64,000 nucleotides of DNA. Source: Streptomyces aquilus. Lineage in GTDB: Bacteria; Actinomycetota; Actinomycetes; Streptomycetales; Streptomycetaceae. Both the position numbers and the translations under genes were made by a program. The DNA is taken from positions 4,154,001 through 4,218,000 of the forward strand of contig NZ_CP034463.1 of assembly GCF_003955715.1 (NCBI RefSeq). Reading direction: 5' to 3'. A model generated the notes under the pieces. That model was not told the origin of the DNA. It saw only the letters and a program-made list of their open reading frames with translations, and ran no database searches. Below, piece after piece: positions 51,188 to 60,332 of the stretch (positions are counted from its first letter, which is position 1; every line of letters starts with the position of its first letter).

Positions 51188-52504
51188 ATGCGAGCACGTA
51201 CCCGAACCGCCCGTCGCAGGGTGGTGGTCCTGGCGGCCGTGGCGTCGCTGGGCGCCGGGCTGCTGGCCGGCTGTGCCGACGACGGCAACGACGACAGCAA
51301 CGAGTCGTCGGGCGGTGGCGGCGGCAAGACCACGATCACCCTCGGCCTCTTCGGCACCGCCGGCTTCAAGGAGTCCGGCCTGTACAAGGAGTACGAGAAG
51401 CTCCACCCCAACATCCACATCGAGCAGACGGTCGTCGAGCGCAACGAGAACTACTACCCCGCGCTCATCAACCACCTCACCACCAACAGCGGTCTCCAGG
51501 ACATCCAGATGGTCGAGGTCGGCAACATCGCCGAGGTCGTCCAGACCCAGTCCGCCAAGCTGCTCGACCTGTCGAAGTACGGCAAGAAGAGCGACTACCT
51601 GGACTGGAAGTGGCAGCAGGCCACGACCAAGGACGGTCAGACCATCGGCGTCGGCACGGACGTCGGCCCGATGGCCATCTGCTACCGCACGGACCTGTTC
51701 AAGGCCGCCGGTCTGCCCACCGACCGCGAAGAGGTCGGCAAGCTGTGGGCGGGCAGCTGGGACAAGTTCGTCGACGTCGGCAAGCAGTACCAGAAGAAGG
51801 CCAAGGGCACGACCTTCCTGGACTCCCCCGGCGGTCTGCTCCAGGCCATCCTCAGCAGTGAGACCGAGCGGTTCTACGACTCCTCCGGCAAGGTCATCTA
51901 CAAGACCAACCCGGCCGTGAAGTCCGCCTTCGACCTCACCGCCGACGCCGCCGAGGCCGGCCTGGTCGGCAACCAGACGCAGTTCCAGCCCGCCTGGGAC
52001 ACCACCATCGCCAACAGCAAGTTCGCGGCGATGTCCTGCCCGCCGTGGATGCTCGGCTACATCAAGGGCAAGTCGAAGGCCGACGCCAAGGGCAAGTGGG
52101 ACATCGCCCAGGCGCCGAAGTCCGGCAACTGGGGCGGTTCCTTCCTGACCGTGCCGAAGTCCGGCAAGCACACCGAGGAGGCCGCCAAGCTCGCCGCCTG
52201 GCTGACCGCCCCGGAGCAGCAGGCCAAGCTCTTCGCCGTGCAGGGCAGCTTCCCGAGCACCCCGGCCGCGTACGACTCGGACGCGGTGAAGAACGCCAAG
52301 AACGACATGACCGGCAGCGCGCCGATCGGCACGATCTTCGCCGAGGCCGCCAAGAACATCCCCGTGCAGACGATCGGCCCGAAGGACCAGATCATCCAGC
52401 AGGGCCTGACCGACAACGGTGTGGTCCTGGTGACCCAGGGCAAGTCGCCCAAGGACGCCTGGGACAACGCCGTGAAGACCATCGACAACAACCTGGACCA
52501 GTGA
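51188..52504 (+). CDS. cebE: Cello-oligosaccharide ABC transporter, substrate-binding lipoprotein
   Basis: The 438-residue protein starts at the ATG with AGGAGG 5 nt upstream and has a lipoprotein signal with lipobox LLAGC (C29). The mature part is a family-1 extracellular solute-binding protein (ITLGLFGTAGFKESGLYKEY, FDLTADAAEAGLVGNQTQFQ). CebE binds cellobiose and cellotriose outside the membrane and delivers them to CebFG. The ATPase MsiK is normally encoded elsewhere and is not in this window. Confidence 0.92.
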   Translation: MRARTRTARRRVVVLAAVASLGAGLLAGCADDGNDDSNESSGGGGGKTTITLGLFGTAGFKESGLYKEYEKLHPNIHIEQTVVERNENYYPALINHLTTNSGLQDIQMVEVGNIAEVVQTQSAKLLDLSKYGKKSDYLDWKWQQATTKDGQTIGVGTDVGPMAICYRTDLFKAAGLPTDREEVGKLWAGSWDKFVDVGKQYQKKAKGTTFLDSPGGLLQAILSSETERFYDSSGKVIYKTNPAVKSAFDLTADAAEAGLVGNQTQFQPAWDTTIANSKFAAMSCPPWMLGYIKGKSKADAKGKWDIAQAPKSGNWGGSFLTVPKSGKHTEEAAKLAAWLTAPEQQAKLFAVQGSFPSTPAAYDSDAVKNAKNDMTGSAPIGTIFAEAAKNIPVQTIGPKDQIIQQGLTDNGVVLVTQGKSPKDAWDNAVKTIDNNLDQ

Positions 52505-52509
52505 CCCGT

Positions 52510-53520
52510 ATGACCACTGGGCACGACACCGCCGCCGCGTCCCCCGCCAAGGAGGGGGGCGCGGCCCCGGCCCGCCCGTCCGCGGGGCCCCCGGACGACG
52601 AGCGCCGCCGCGCGCGGCTGTCCCGCCGCTGGCAGCGGGACGTGCGCTGGAGCCCGTACGCCTTCGTCTCGCCGTTCTTCCTGCTGTTCCTGGCGTTCGG
52701 CCTGTTCCCGCTGATCTACACCGGGTGGGCCTCGCTGCACCAGGTGGAGCTGACCGCGCCCACCGACATGCACTGGGTGGGCTTCCGGAACTACACGCGG
52801 ATCTTCGACGACGACTTCTTCTGGAACGCGGCGAAGAACACGCTGACCATCGGGATCATCTCGACGGTGCCGCAGCTGCTGATGGCGATGGGCCTCGCGC
52901 ACATCCTCAACTACAAGCTGCGCGGCTCGACCTTCTACCGGGTCGCGATGCTCGCGCCGTACGCGACCTCGATCGCCGCCGCCTCGCTCGTCTTCGTCCT
53001 GCTCTTCGGCCGCGACTACGGCATGATCAACTGGACGCTGAACCAGGTCGGCATCGACAACATCGACTGGCAGAACGACAAGTGGCCGTCGCAGATCGCG
53101 GTGTCCTCGATCGTCATCTGGCGGTGGACCGGCTACAACGCGCTGATCTACCTGGCCGCGATGCAGGCGATCCCGCAGGACCTGTACGAGTCCGCCGCCC
53201 TCGACGGGGCCAGCCGCTGGCAGCAGTTCTTCCACGTGACGCTGCCGTCGCTGCGGCCGACGATCCTGTTCACCGTGGTCGTCTCGACCATCGGCGCCTC
53301 CCAGCTGTTCGGTGAGCCGCTGCTGTTCGACGCGAACAAGGGTGCCTCGGGCGGCTCGCAGCACCAGTTCCAGACGCTCGGCCTGTATCTGTACGAGCAG
53401 GGCTGGGTCAACCAGCACCTGGGCCGCGCCTCCGCGATCGCCTGGACGATGTTCCTGATCCTCATCGTGGTCGGGATCGTCAACTACGTCATCTCGCGCC
53501 GGCTGCGCGCCAGTAGTTAG
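52510..53520 (+). CDS. cebF: Cello-oligosaccharide ABC transporter permease
   Basis: The 336-residue membrane protein has a ~55-residue charged cytoplasmic N-terminus and six membrane segments, and the permease EAA loop ESAALDGASRWQQFFHVTLP that contacts the ATPase. No clear ribosome site precedes the ATG; the cebE stop is 5 nt upstream, so coupling is likely. Confidence 0.92.
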   Translation: MTTGHDTAAASPAKEGGAAPARPSAGPPDDERRRARLSRRWQRDVRWSPYAFVSPFFLLFLAFGLFPLIYTGWASLHQVELTAPTDMHWVGFRNYTRIFDDDFFWNAAKNTLTIGIISTVPQLLMAMGLAHILNYKLRGSTFYRVAMLAPYATSIAAASLVFVLLFGRDYGMINWTLNQVGIDNIDWQNDKWPSQIAVSSIVIWRWTGYNALIYLAAMQAIPQDLYESAALDGASRWQQFFHVTLPSLRPTILFTVVVSTIGASQLFGEPLLFDANKGASGGSQHQFQTLGLYLYEQGWVNQHLGRASAIAWTMFLILIVVGIVNYVISRRLRASS

Positions 53521-53531
53521 GAGAACCGGCC

Positions 53532-54428
53532 GTGACGACGACACTCACCAAACCGCCGGCCGACGAGGTCAAGCGCCCCCGGCGCCCCCGCTCGGCCCGC
53601 GCGGGCGGCACGCTGCACGCCGGTCCGATCGCGTACATCATCCTCGCCCTGTTCACCATCGGCTCGCTGTTCCCGCTGGTGTGGACGGCGATCGCCGCGT
53701 CCCGCGACAACCAGCGCCTCGCGCAGAACCCGCCGCCGCTGTGGTTCGGCGGGGGCCTGTTCGACAAGCTGGAGATCGCCTGGAACGACGCCAACCTGGG
53801 CGAGGCCTTCATCAACACCACGTTCGTGGCGGGGGTTTCGGCGATCACCATCGTCATCCTGTCGACGATCGCCGGGTTCGCCTTCGCCAAGCTGCGCTTC
53901 AAGGGCCGCAACGCCCTGATGCTGATCGTGATCGGCACGATGATGGTGCCGCCGCAGCTGAGCGTGATCCCGCTGTACATGATGGTGGCCAAGCTCGACT
54001 GGTCCGACCAGTTGCAGGCGGTGATCCTGCCCTCGCTGGTCAGCGCGTTCGGCGTGTTCTTCATGCGGCAGTACCTGCTCCAGGCGCTGCCGGACGAGAT
54101 CATCGAGGCCGCCCGGGTGGACGGCGCGAGCAGCTGGCGGGTCATCTGGCACGTGGTGTTCCCGGCCGCGCGGCCCGCGATGGCCGTGCTCGGGATGCTG
54201 ATGTTCGTGCAGACCTGGAACGACTTCCTGTGGCCCTTCCTGGTGCTGACCCAGAACGGCAACCCGACCGTGCAGGTCGCGGTCGCGGGCCTGGGCCGCG
54301 GCTACACGCCCGACCAGTCCCTGATCATGGCGGGCGCGCTGCTCGGCACGCTGCCGCTGCTGGTGGTCTTCGCGATCTTCGGCAAGCAGATCGTCGGCGG
54401 CATCATGCAGGGCGCCGTCAAGGGCTGA
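53532..54428 (+). CDS. cebG: Cello-oligosaccharide ABC transporter permease
   Basis: The 298-residue partner permease has six membrane segments and the EAA loop [20 protein letters not shown]. The GTG start has GGAG 8 nt upstream. It forms the channel with CebF and is the third gene of the operon, 11 nt after cebF. Confidence 0.92.
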   Translation: MTTTLTKPPADEVKRPRRPRSARAGGTLHAGPIAYIILALFTIGSLFPLVWTAIAASRDNQRLAQNPPPLWFGGGLFDKLEIAWNDANLGEAFINTTFVAGVSAITIVILSTIAGFAFAKLRFKGRNALMLIVIGTMMVPPQLSVIPLYMMVAKLDWSDQLQAVILPSLVSAFGVFFMRQYLLQALPDEIIEAARVDGASSWRVIWHVVFPAARPAMAVLGMLMFVQTWNDFLWPFLVLTQNGNPTVQVAVAGLGRGYTPDQSLIMAGALLGTLPLLVVFAIFGKQIVGGIMQGAVKG

Positions 54429-54512
54429 CCCGCTGTTCTTCTCGGGGGCCGGGTCACCGCCGCCTCGGCCCCTCTTCCTCCCCCTCTACCCGTCGGTCTC
54501 CACGACCTCCAT

Positions 54513-54526
54513 TGGGAGCGCTTCCA
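54513..54526. promoter_or_regulatory. Second CebR box overlapping the bglC start codon
   Basis: TGGGAGCGCTTCCA is the CebR palindrome with one mismatch. Its last base is the A of the bglC ATG, so bound repressor would block elongation or initiation directly at the start codon. Confidence 0.85.
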
Positions 54527-55962
54527 TGCCTGAACCCGCCACGCCGGCGACCCCGGTGACCTTTCCTCCCGCCTTCCTCTGGGGCGCCGCGACCTCCGCG
54601 TACCAGATCGAGGGAGCGGCGCGGGAGGACGGCCGTACGCCCTCGATCTGGGACACCTTCAGCCATACGCCCGGCAAGACCGCGGGCGGCGAGCACGGTG
54701 ACATCGCTGTCGACCACTACCACCGCTACCGCGACGACGTGGCGATGATGGCGGACATCGGGCTCAACGCGTACCGCTTCTCCGTCTCCTGGTCCCGTGT
54801 CCAGCCGACCGGACGCGGCCCCGCGGTCCAGCGCGGCCTGGACTTCTACCGCAAGCTGGTCGACGAGCTCCTGTCGAAGGGCATAAAGCCCGCCGTCACG
54901 CTCTACCACTGGGATCTGCCGCAGGAGTTGGAGGACGCGGGCGGCTGGCCGGAGCGGGACACGGCGTACCGGTTCGCGGAGTACGCGCAGATCGTCGGCG
55001 AGGCGCTCGGCGACCGGGTGGAGCAGTGGATCACCCTCAACGAGCCCTGGTGCAGCGCCTTCCTGGGCTACGCGTCCGGCGTCCACGCGCCCGGCCGTAC
55101 CGACCCGGCGGCCTCCCTCAAGGCCGCGCACCACCTCAACCTGGCGCACGGCCTGGGCGCCTCGGCCCTGCGCGCGGCGATGCCGGCCCGCAACTCGGTC
55201 GCGGTGAGCCTCAACTCGTCGGTGGTCAGGCCGCTGTCGCAGGACCCCGCCGACCTGGCCGCCGTCCGCAAGATCGACGACCTGGCCAACGGGGTCTTCC
55301 ACGGCCCGATGCTGCACGGGGCGTACCCGGAGTCGCTGTTCGCGGCGACGGAGTCGCTCACCGACTGGTCCTACGTCCAGGACGGCGACCTCGCCCTGAT
55401 CAACCAGCCGTTGGACGCGCTGGGCCTGAACTACTACACGCCGACGCTGGTCTCGGCGGCCGACCCGCAGGCCGCCGCGCCGCGCGCCGACGGCCACGGC
55501 TCCAGCGACCACTCCCCCTGGCCGGCCGCGGAGGACGTCGCCTTCCACCAGACGCCGGGCGAGCGCACGGAGATGGGCTGGACGATCGACCCGACCGGTC
55601 TGCACGACCTGATCATGCGCTACACACGCGAGGCCCCGGGCCTGCCCCTGTACGTCACGGAGAACGGCGCGGCCTACGACGACAAGCCCGACCCCGACGG
55701 CCGCGTCCACGACCCGGAGCGGATCGCCTACCTCCACGGCCACCTGCGCGCGGTCCGCCGGGCCATCGCCGAGGGCGCGGACGTGCGCGGCTACTTCCTG
55801 TGGTCCCTGATGGACAACTTCGAGTGGGCGTACGGCTACGAGAAGCGCTTCGGCGCGGTGTACGTCGACTACACGACCCTCGCGCGCACGCCGAAGTCGA
55901 GCGCCCTGTGGTACGGGCAGGCGGCCCGGACCGGGACGCTGCCGGCGATCTCGGAGATCTGA
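54526..55962 (+). CDS. bglC: Beta-glucosidase (GH1)
   Basis: The 478-residue cytoplasmic enzyme hydrolyses imported cellobiose to glucose. GH1 landmarks are [20 protein letters not shown] near the start, the acid/base E173 in ITLNEPWCS and the nucleophile E379 in [11 protein letters not shown]. The N-terminal [15 protein letters not shown] has no signal peptide. The ATG begins on the last base of a CebR box, and the gene completes the ceb cluster; a strong terminator follows 26 nt after the stop. Confidence 0.95.
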   Translation: MPEPATPATPVTFPPAFLWGAATSAYQIEGAAREDGRTPSIWDTFSHTPGKTAGGEHGDIAVDHYHRYRDDVAMMADIGLNAYRFSVSWSRVQPTGRGPAVQRGLDFYRKLVDELLSKGIKPAVTLYHWDLPQELEDAGGWPERDTAYRFAEYAQIVGEALGDRVEQWITLNEPWCSAFLGYASGVHAPGRTDPAASLKAAHHLNLAHGLGASALRAAMPARNSVAVSLNSSVVRPLSQDPADLAAVRKIDDLANGVFHGPMLHGAYPESLFAATESLTDWSYVQDGDLALINQPLDALGLNYYTPTLVSAADPQAAAPRADGHGSSDHSPWPAAEDVAFHQTPGERTEMGWTIDPTGLHDLIMRYTREAPGLPLYVTENGAAYDDKPDPDGRVHDPERIAYLHGHLRAVRRAIAEGADVRGYFLWSLMDNFEWAYGYEKRFGAVYVDYTTLARTPKSSALWYGQAARTGTLPAISEI

Positions 55963-55988
55963 GGCCACCGCTGGGATGGGGGAGCGGG

Positions 55989-56031
55989 AGCGGGGCGCGG
56001 CATCCGAGGGGGATGCCGCGCCCCGCTTTTT
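55989..56031 (+). terminator. Intrinsic terminator with T-tract after bglC
   Basis: AGCGGGGCGCGGCATCC (55989-56005) pairs over 17 bp with GGATGCCGCGCCCCGCT (56011-56027) and is followed by TTTTCT. It is a classical rho-independent form, rare in Streptomyces. Confidence 0.93.
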
Positions 56032-56065
56032 CTCGTGGGGGGATGGCCGGTCGCGGGGGGGACGG

Positions 56066-57532
56066 TCAGTTGTAGGCCGCGAACGCCTTCGAGAAGGCGT
56101 GCTCGTCCTGGACGATCGAGCTGCACGTGGCGTCGGCGTAGTTCTTGGCGCCGCCGGAGCACTGCTTGTCGCGGGTGGCGGACCACATGGAGAGCCAGCC
56201 GAGGCCCTTGGACTTGGCGAAGTTCACCAGCTGGCCGGCGTCCTCGACCTTGAAGATCTCGCTGGTGACGTCGTTCACGCCGATCATGGGCGTGACCGCG
56301 ACGGCCTTCCAGGCGGCGCTGTCGCTCAACCCCAGCACGCTCTTGACCTGGGCCTGCGTGGCCGTCGCGGCCTGCTCGGCGTACGTGCCCATGTCGCCGC
56401 TGTAGGCGGGGCCGTAGTCCATGGCCATGATGTTGACGGTGTCGAGGGCGACGCCGTTGCTCTTGGCGTTGGACAGCAGGTTCACGCCGTCCTGGGTGAG
56501 GCCCTCGGGCATGACCGGGAGGGTGAAGGAGACGTCCAGGTCCGGGTGCTGGGCCTGGAGCTTGGCTATCGCCTTGGCGCGGTTGGTGTTCGCCGTCGTG
56601 TTGGGCAGGGCGCCGCCCTCGACGTCGAAGTCGACCTTGGTGAGGTCGTAGGCGTCCACGACCTTGCCGTACGCCGCCGCCAGCGCGTCCGCCGACGAGC
56701 AGGTCGTCGCCAGTTCGCTGCCCGCCGCACCGCCGAAGGAGACCCGGACGTCGCCGCCCTTGGCGCGCAGGGCGCCGATCTGCGCGGCGACCGCGTCGCT
56801 CGCGAGGTCGGTCACGCCGCCCCACTTCGGGGTGCAGCCGCCGCCGTCCGTGACGAAGGCGAGGTTGTAGTCCTTCACCCCGGTGGCCGTGGCGCTCGCG
56901 ACCAGGTCGAAGGCCGGGTAGAGGGAGGTGTCGACGTAGGGGGCGAAGCCGGCGTCGGTGGTGGTACCGGTGCCGGGGCTGCTCGTGGGGGTGGGGGTGG
57001 GGGTGGGGGTCGCCGTGGTGGTGGGCTTGCTGGTCGCGGTCGGGGTCGGGGTCGGGGAGGCCGTCGCCGTTTCCGTGGGGCGGCCGGTCGGCTCGGGAGT
57101 GGCCGTGCCGTCCGCCGAGCAGGTGGCGCCGTCGATGCGACAACCGGTCGGCGCGCCGGTGCCGTTGACGACGAAGCCGACCGTGACGGACTCGCCGGCG
57201 GCCAGGCCGTCGGTGTCCCACTTGGCCGAGGTCACGGTGACGTGCTGACCGCTCACGCTCGACTCGGCGTTCCACAGCGAGCTCAGCTTCGAGCCCGCCG
57301 GCAGGTCGAACTCCAGCTTCCAGTCCTTCTCGGCCGCGCCGCTGTTGTTCGTCACGACGTACTGGGCGGTGTAACCCGTCGACCAGTCACTGGTCCTCGT
57401 GTACGCGGCGCCGATCCCGGCGGCCTGGGCGGTGCCGGTGAGCAGGATCGCGCCGCCACCGACCACGGCCGCGGCGACGGCCCCGGCGATCACCTTGTTC
57501 CTGCCGCTCACCTTGCGCCGGTGCGTGCTCAT
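56066..57532 (-). CDS. Secreted CBM2-GH18 chitinase
   Basis: The 488-residue protein has a signal peptide (VIAGAVAAAVVGGGAILLTG, cleavage at AQA), a CBM2-type cellulose/chitin-binding domain (about 38-135; TSDWSTGYTAQYVVTNNSG), a Thr/Pro/Glu-rich linker (PTPTPTPTSSP) and a GH18 barrel. The catalytic motif is LTKVDFDVEGG with acid E305. It should cleave chitin outside the cell. The ATG at 57532 has AGG 6 nt upstream. It is convergent with bglC and is not visibly under a CebR or DasR site. Confidence 0.9.
   Translation of the reverse strand: MSTHRRKVSGRNKVIAGAVAAAVVGGGAILLTGTAQAAGIGAAYTRTSDWSTGYTAQYVVTNNSGAAEKDWKLEFDLPAGSKLSSLWNAESSVSGQHVTVTSAKWDTDGLAAGESVTVGFVVNGTGAPTGCRIDGATCSADGTATPEPTGRPTETATASPTPTPTATSKPTTTATPTPTPTPTSSPGTGTTTDAGFAPYVDTSLYPAFDLVASATATGVKDYNLAFVTDGGGCTPKWGGVTDLASDAVAAQIGALRAKGGDVRVSFGGAAGSELATTCSSADALAAAYGKVVDAYDLTKVDFDVEGGALPNTTANTNRAKAIAKLQAQHPDLDVSFTLPVMPEGLTQDGVNLLSNAKSNGVALDTVNIMAMDYGPAYSGDMGTYAEQAATATQAQVKSVLGLSDSAAWKAVAVTPMIGVNDVTSEIFKVEDAGQLVNFAKSKGLGWLSMWSATRDKQCSGGAKNYADATCSSIVQDEHAFSKAFAAYN
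56987..57009 (+). repeat. G-quadruplex motif in the chitinase linker
   Basis: Four runs of five G separated by single T (56987-56991, 56993-56997, 56999-57003, 57005-57009) form an ideal parallel G-quadruplex sequence on the plus strand, the template for the minus-strand chitinase gene. It encodes the PTPTPT part of the linker. Confidence 0.85.
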
Positions 57533-57639
57533 GGCGTGCCTGCCTTCGTTGTTCGGGGGTGGGGTGCGGCAGCACGCTAGCGAGCGGGAAACGGGCAAAG
57601 TGCCTGATCCGGACGGTGGTCGGCGATCTTAGGGTGCGC

Positions 57640-59037
57640 TTAAGGATGGGATCGGGGACGGTTAAAGGTAGAGACCAATCTGCCCGTACGGCGCCTGCGC
57701 ACCCGGTGTCCCCGGCGCTCGGGCACCCGCCCGTCCAGCTGGATCCAGATCCGCACCTCGGTGCCGCCGAGCACCGACGACCCGATCCGCACGTCCCCGC
57801 CGGTCCCCTCCGCGAGCCGGCGCACGATGTCCAGCCCCAGCCCGGTCGAGCCCGCGCTGCCCGACCCCCGCCCACGGGCCATCGCGGCCTCGGGGTCGCG
57901 GATGCCGGGCCCCGCGTCGGAGACCAGCACGATCACCGCGTCCTCGCCGTTGTGGACGTCGACCGCGAAGGCGGTGCCCTCGGGGGTGTGCCGGAAGACG
58001 TTGCCGAGCAGGGCGTCCAGGGCGGCGGCCAGGTCGGCGCGGGCCACGGGTATCCGCACCGGCCGCTCGACGCCCGCCACCCGCACCTTGCGCCCCTCGT
58101 CCTCGGCGAGCGCCGACCAGAACGCCATCCGCTCCCGCACCACCTCCGCGGCATCGCACCCGGCGCCCGGCCCGGCGGCCGCGGTCTGCGGCTTGGCCTC
58201 CCGCGCGGTCCGGATGATGGTGTCGACCTCGCGCTCCAGCTGGGCGACCGCCGCCCGCGTCTGCTCCGCGGCGGGCCCGTCCCCGAGCGAGGCCGCGTTG
58301 AGCCGCAGCACGGTGAGCGGCGTACGCAGGCGATGGGACAGGTCGGCCGCCAACTCCCGCTCGTTGACCAGCAGCTGGACCACCTGGTCGGCCATGGAGT
58401 TGAACGCCACCGCGGCCAGCCGCAGTTCGACGGGCCCCTCCTCGGGCACCCGCACGCCCAGCTTCCCCTCCCCCAGCTCATGCGCGCCCTCGACCAGCTT
58501 CTGCGCGGGCTTCACCATCCGTACGCCCAGCCGGTCGGCGACCGCGACCGAGCCGACGACCAGCGCGACGCCGACCCCGGCGAGCACCGCCCACGCCGTG
58601 GCCACGCCGTTGCTGACCTCGGCCTCGGGGACGTACACCTCGACGACCGCGATCTCACCGGAGCTCAGCGCGACGGGCTGGAGCAGCGTGGAGCCGCCCG
58701 GCACCTCGGTGGTGGAGGCGCGGCCGAGCTTGCGTACGGTCGCCACGTCGCCGTCGGCGGCGCGCTGCCGTCCGATGTCGACGGCAGCGCTGTCGCCGCT
58801 CGCGGGGATGTGGACGGCCATCCCGTCCTCCGAGCCCGCGGAGGCGACGACCCGCTCCAGCTGGTCCCGGTCGGTGGTGATGGACAGGGCCGGGGCGACG
58901 GCGGCGGCCTCCCGCTCGGCGTTGGAGAAGGCGCGGTCCCGGGCCATCTCCTTGATGACGAGGCCCAGCGGGACCGCGAAGGCGACCACCACCATGGTGG
59001 TGACGGCGAGGCAGACCTTGACCAGTGCCCACCTCAC
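57640..59037 (-). CDS. Two-component sensor histidine kinase
   Basis: The 465-residue kinase has an N-terminal membrane anchor (VKVCLAVTTMVVVAFAVPLG), an extracytoplasmic sensor loop of about 120 residues, a second membrane helix (WAVLAGVGVALVVGSVAVAD), a HAMP domain, the HisKA motif ADLSHRLRTPLTVLRLNAAS with the phosphorylated His, and an HATPase domain (LLGNVFRHTPEG, DAGPGI, GSTGLGLDIV). The GTG start overlaps the response-regulator stop (GTGA). The stimulus is not evident. Confidence 0.9.
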   Translation of the reverse strand: MRWALVKVCLAVTTMVVVAFAVPLGLVIKEMARDRAFSNAEREAAAVAPALSITTDRDQLERVVASAGSEDGMAVHIPASGDSAAVDIGRQRAADGDVATVRKLGRASTTEVPGGSTLLQPVALSSGEIAVVEVYVPEAEVSNGVATAWAVLAGVGVALVVGSVAVADRLGVRMVKPAQKLVEGAHELGEGKLGVRVPEEGPVELRLAAVAFNSMADQVVQLLVNERELAADLSHRLRTPLTVLRLNAASLGDGPAAEQTRAAVAQLEREVDTIIRTAREAKPQTAAAGPGAGCDAAEVVRERMAFWSALAEDEGRKVRVAGVERPVRIPVARADLAAALDALLGNVFRHTPEGTAFAVDVHNGEDAVIVLVSDAGPGIRDPEAAMARGRGSGSAGSTGLGLDIVRRLAEGTGGDVRIGSSVLGGTEVRIWIQLDGRVPERRGHRVRRRRTGRLVSTFNRPRSHP

Positions 59038-59723
59038 AGCGGTGGCTCCAGCTTCACGCCGACACCCCGCAGGGTGTGCAGATAGCGGGGACTGGCCGCG
59101 GTCTCCCCCAACTTCCGGCGCAGCCAGGACAGATGGACGTCGATGGTCTGGTCGTCGCCGTAGGACTGCTGCCACACCTCGGCGAGGAGCTCCTTGCGGG
59201 GGACGACGACGCCGGGGCGGCCGGCGAGGAAGGCGAGCAGGTCGAACTCGCGGCGGGTGAGATCGAGTCGTACCCCGTCCAGTTCGGCCTGGCGGCGCAG
59301 TGGATCGACGGTCAGCCCGCCGACGCGGAGCACGGACTCCGGTGGGGCTTCTCCCGCGACGGGGCGCGAGCGCCGCAGGACGGCGGCCATCCGGGCGGAG
59401 AGATGCTCCACCGAGAAGGGCTTGGTCAGGTAGTCGTCCGCTCCCGCGTTCAGCAGCCGGACGATCTCCGCCTCGTCGTCCCGGGCCGTGGCGATGATCA
59501 CCGGCACGTCCGTGATCCCGCGCAGCATCTTCAGCGCCTCGGACCCGTCCAGATCGGGCAGACCGAGGTCGAGGATGACGACGTCGAAACGGAAATGGGC
59601 GACCTCGCGCAGCGCCTCCAGCGCCGTACCGACACTCCGCACCGTGTGGGCGGCGTCGGTCAGCTGCCGGATCAGCGCCGAGCGTACGAACTGGTCGTCC
59701 TCGACCACGAGCACACTTGCCAT
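59034..59723 (-). CDS. Two-component response regulator (OmpR/PhoB family)
   Basis: The 229-residue regulator has a receiver domain (begins MASVLVVEDDQFVRSALIRQ, phosphorylated Asp in VVILDLGLPDLDGSEAL, Lys in YLTKPFSVEHL) and a winged-helix DNA-binding domain (LLAEVWQQSYGDDQTIDVHL). TACGGT on the minus strand (59731-59736) ends 7 nt before the ATG, so the transcript may be leaderless; a GTG 9 nt earlier is less likely. Its stop overlaps the kinase start. Confidence 0.9.
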   Translation of the reverse strand: MASVLVVEDDQFVRSALIRQLTDAAHTVRSVGTALEALREVAHFRFDVVILDLGLPDLDGSEALKMLRGITDVPVIIATARDDEAEIVRLLNAGADDYLTKPFSVEHLSARMAAVLRRSRPVAGEAPPESVLRVGGLTVDPLRRQAELDGVRLDLTRREFDLLAFLAGRPGVVVPRKELLAEVWQQSYGDDQTIDVHLSWLRRKLGETAASPRYLHTLRGVGVKLEPPL

Positions 59724-59821
59724 GCGCCGCACCGTACGCCATGCGGGCGAGCCGCATCCGGGCCTGTGGACAACTCCCCACGCGTGCGGCCGCTGGGGTC
59801 CGTGAGGCAGTATGACCGGCG

Positions 59822-60322
59822 ATGCGCAGAGGACTCGTACACGTACTGGCTTGGTCGCTCGCCACGGGCGCGGCGGTCACGCTGTCGTGGTGGGGTGTCC
59901 ACACGGTGATGGCGGGCACCGCCTACGACCCGCCCCGGGCCCTGCCCATCACGGTGGCCGAGGCCACCACCCAGGACTCGAAGCCGCTGGCGTCGTCGAC
60001 GGCCCGGCCGTCCGCGTCTCCGTCGAGGAGCGCGGCGTCACGGAAGCCGTCCGCCACACCGACCCCGCCGAAGTCCCCCAGTCCCTCCCCCAGCGCCTCC
60101 GGCGAGGTCAAGAGCTACGACACCGAGGGCGGCCGGGCGGTGTTCTCGCTCGGGAAGTCCTCGGCGACGCTGGTGTCGGCGACGCCGGCCGCGGGCTGGT
60201 CGATGCAGGTGTGGAAGACGGAGACGTGGATCCGGGTGGAGTTCGCGTCCGGCGCGGACCGGGTGTCGGTGTTCTGCACGTGGCACGACAGCGCGCCGCG
60301 GGTGGACGTCGGGACGTACTGA
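59822..60322 (+). CDS. Hypothetical secreted or membrane-anchored protein
   Basis: The 166-residue protein has one N-terminal hydrophobic helix (LVHVLAWSLATGAAVTLSWW), a Ser/Pro/Ala-rich linker (about 55-95) and a small C-terminal domain with WSMQVWKTETWIRVEF and SVFCTWHDSAPRVDVG. It probably sits outside the membrane. A -10-like CAGTAT lies just before the ATG, with no ribosome site. No family is recognised. It diverges from the response regulator. Confidence 0.65.
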   Translation: MRRGLVHVLAWSLATGAAVTLSWWGVHTVMAGTAYDPPRALPITVAEATTQDSKPLASSTARPSASPSRSAASRKPSATPTPPKSPSPSPSASGEVKSYDTEGGRAVFSLGKSSATLVSATPAAGWSMQVWKTETWIRVEFASGADRVSVFCTWHDSAPRVDVGTY

Positions 60323-60332
60323 CCGGGGCCGT

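Noticed and set aside
56980..57060. Tandem GT-rich repeats considered as a CRISPR-like or satellite array
   Set aside because: They are in frame within a Thr/Pro linker of a clear chitinase and have no spacers.
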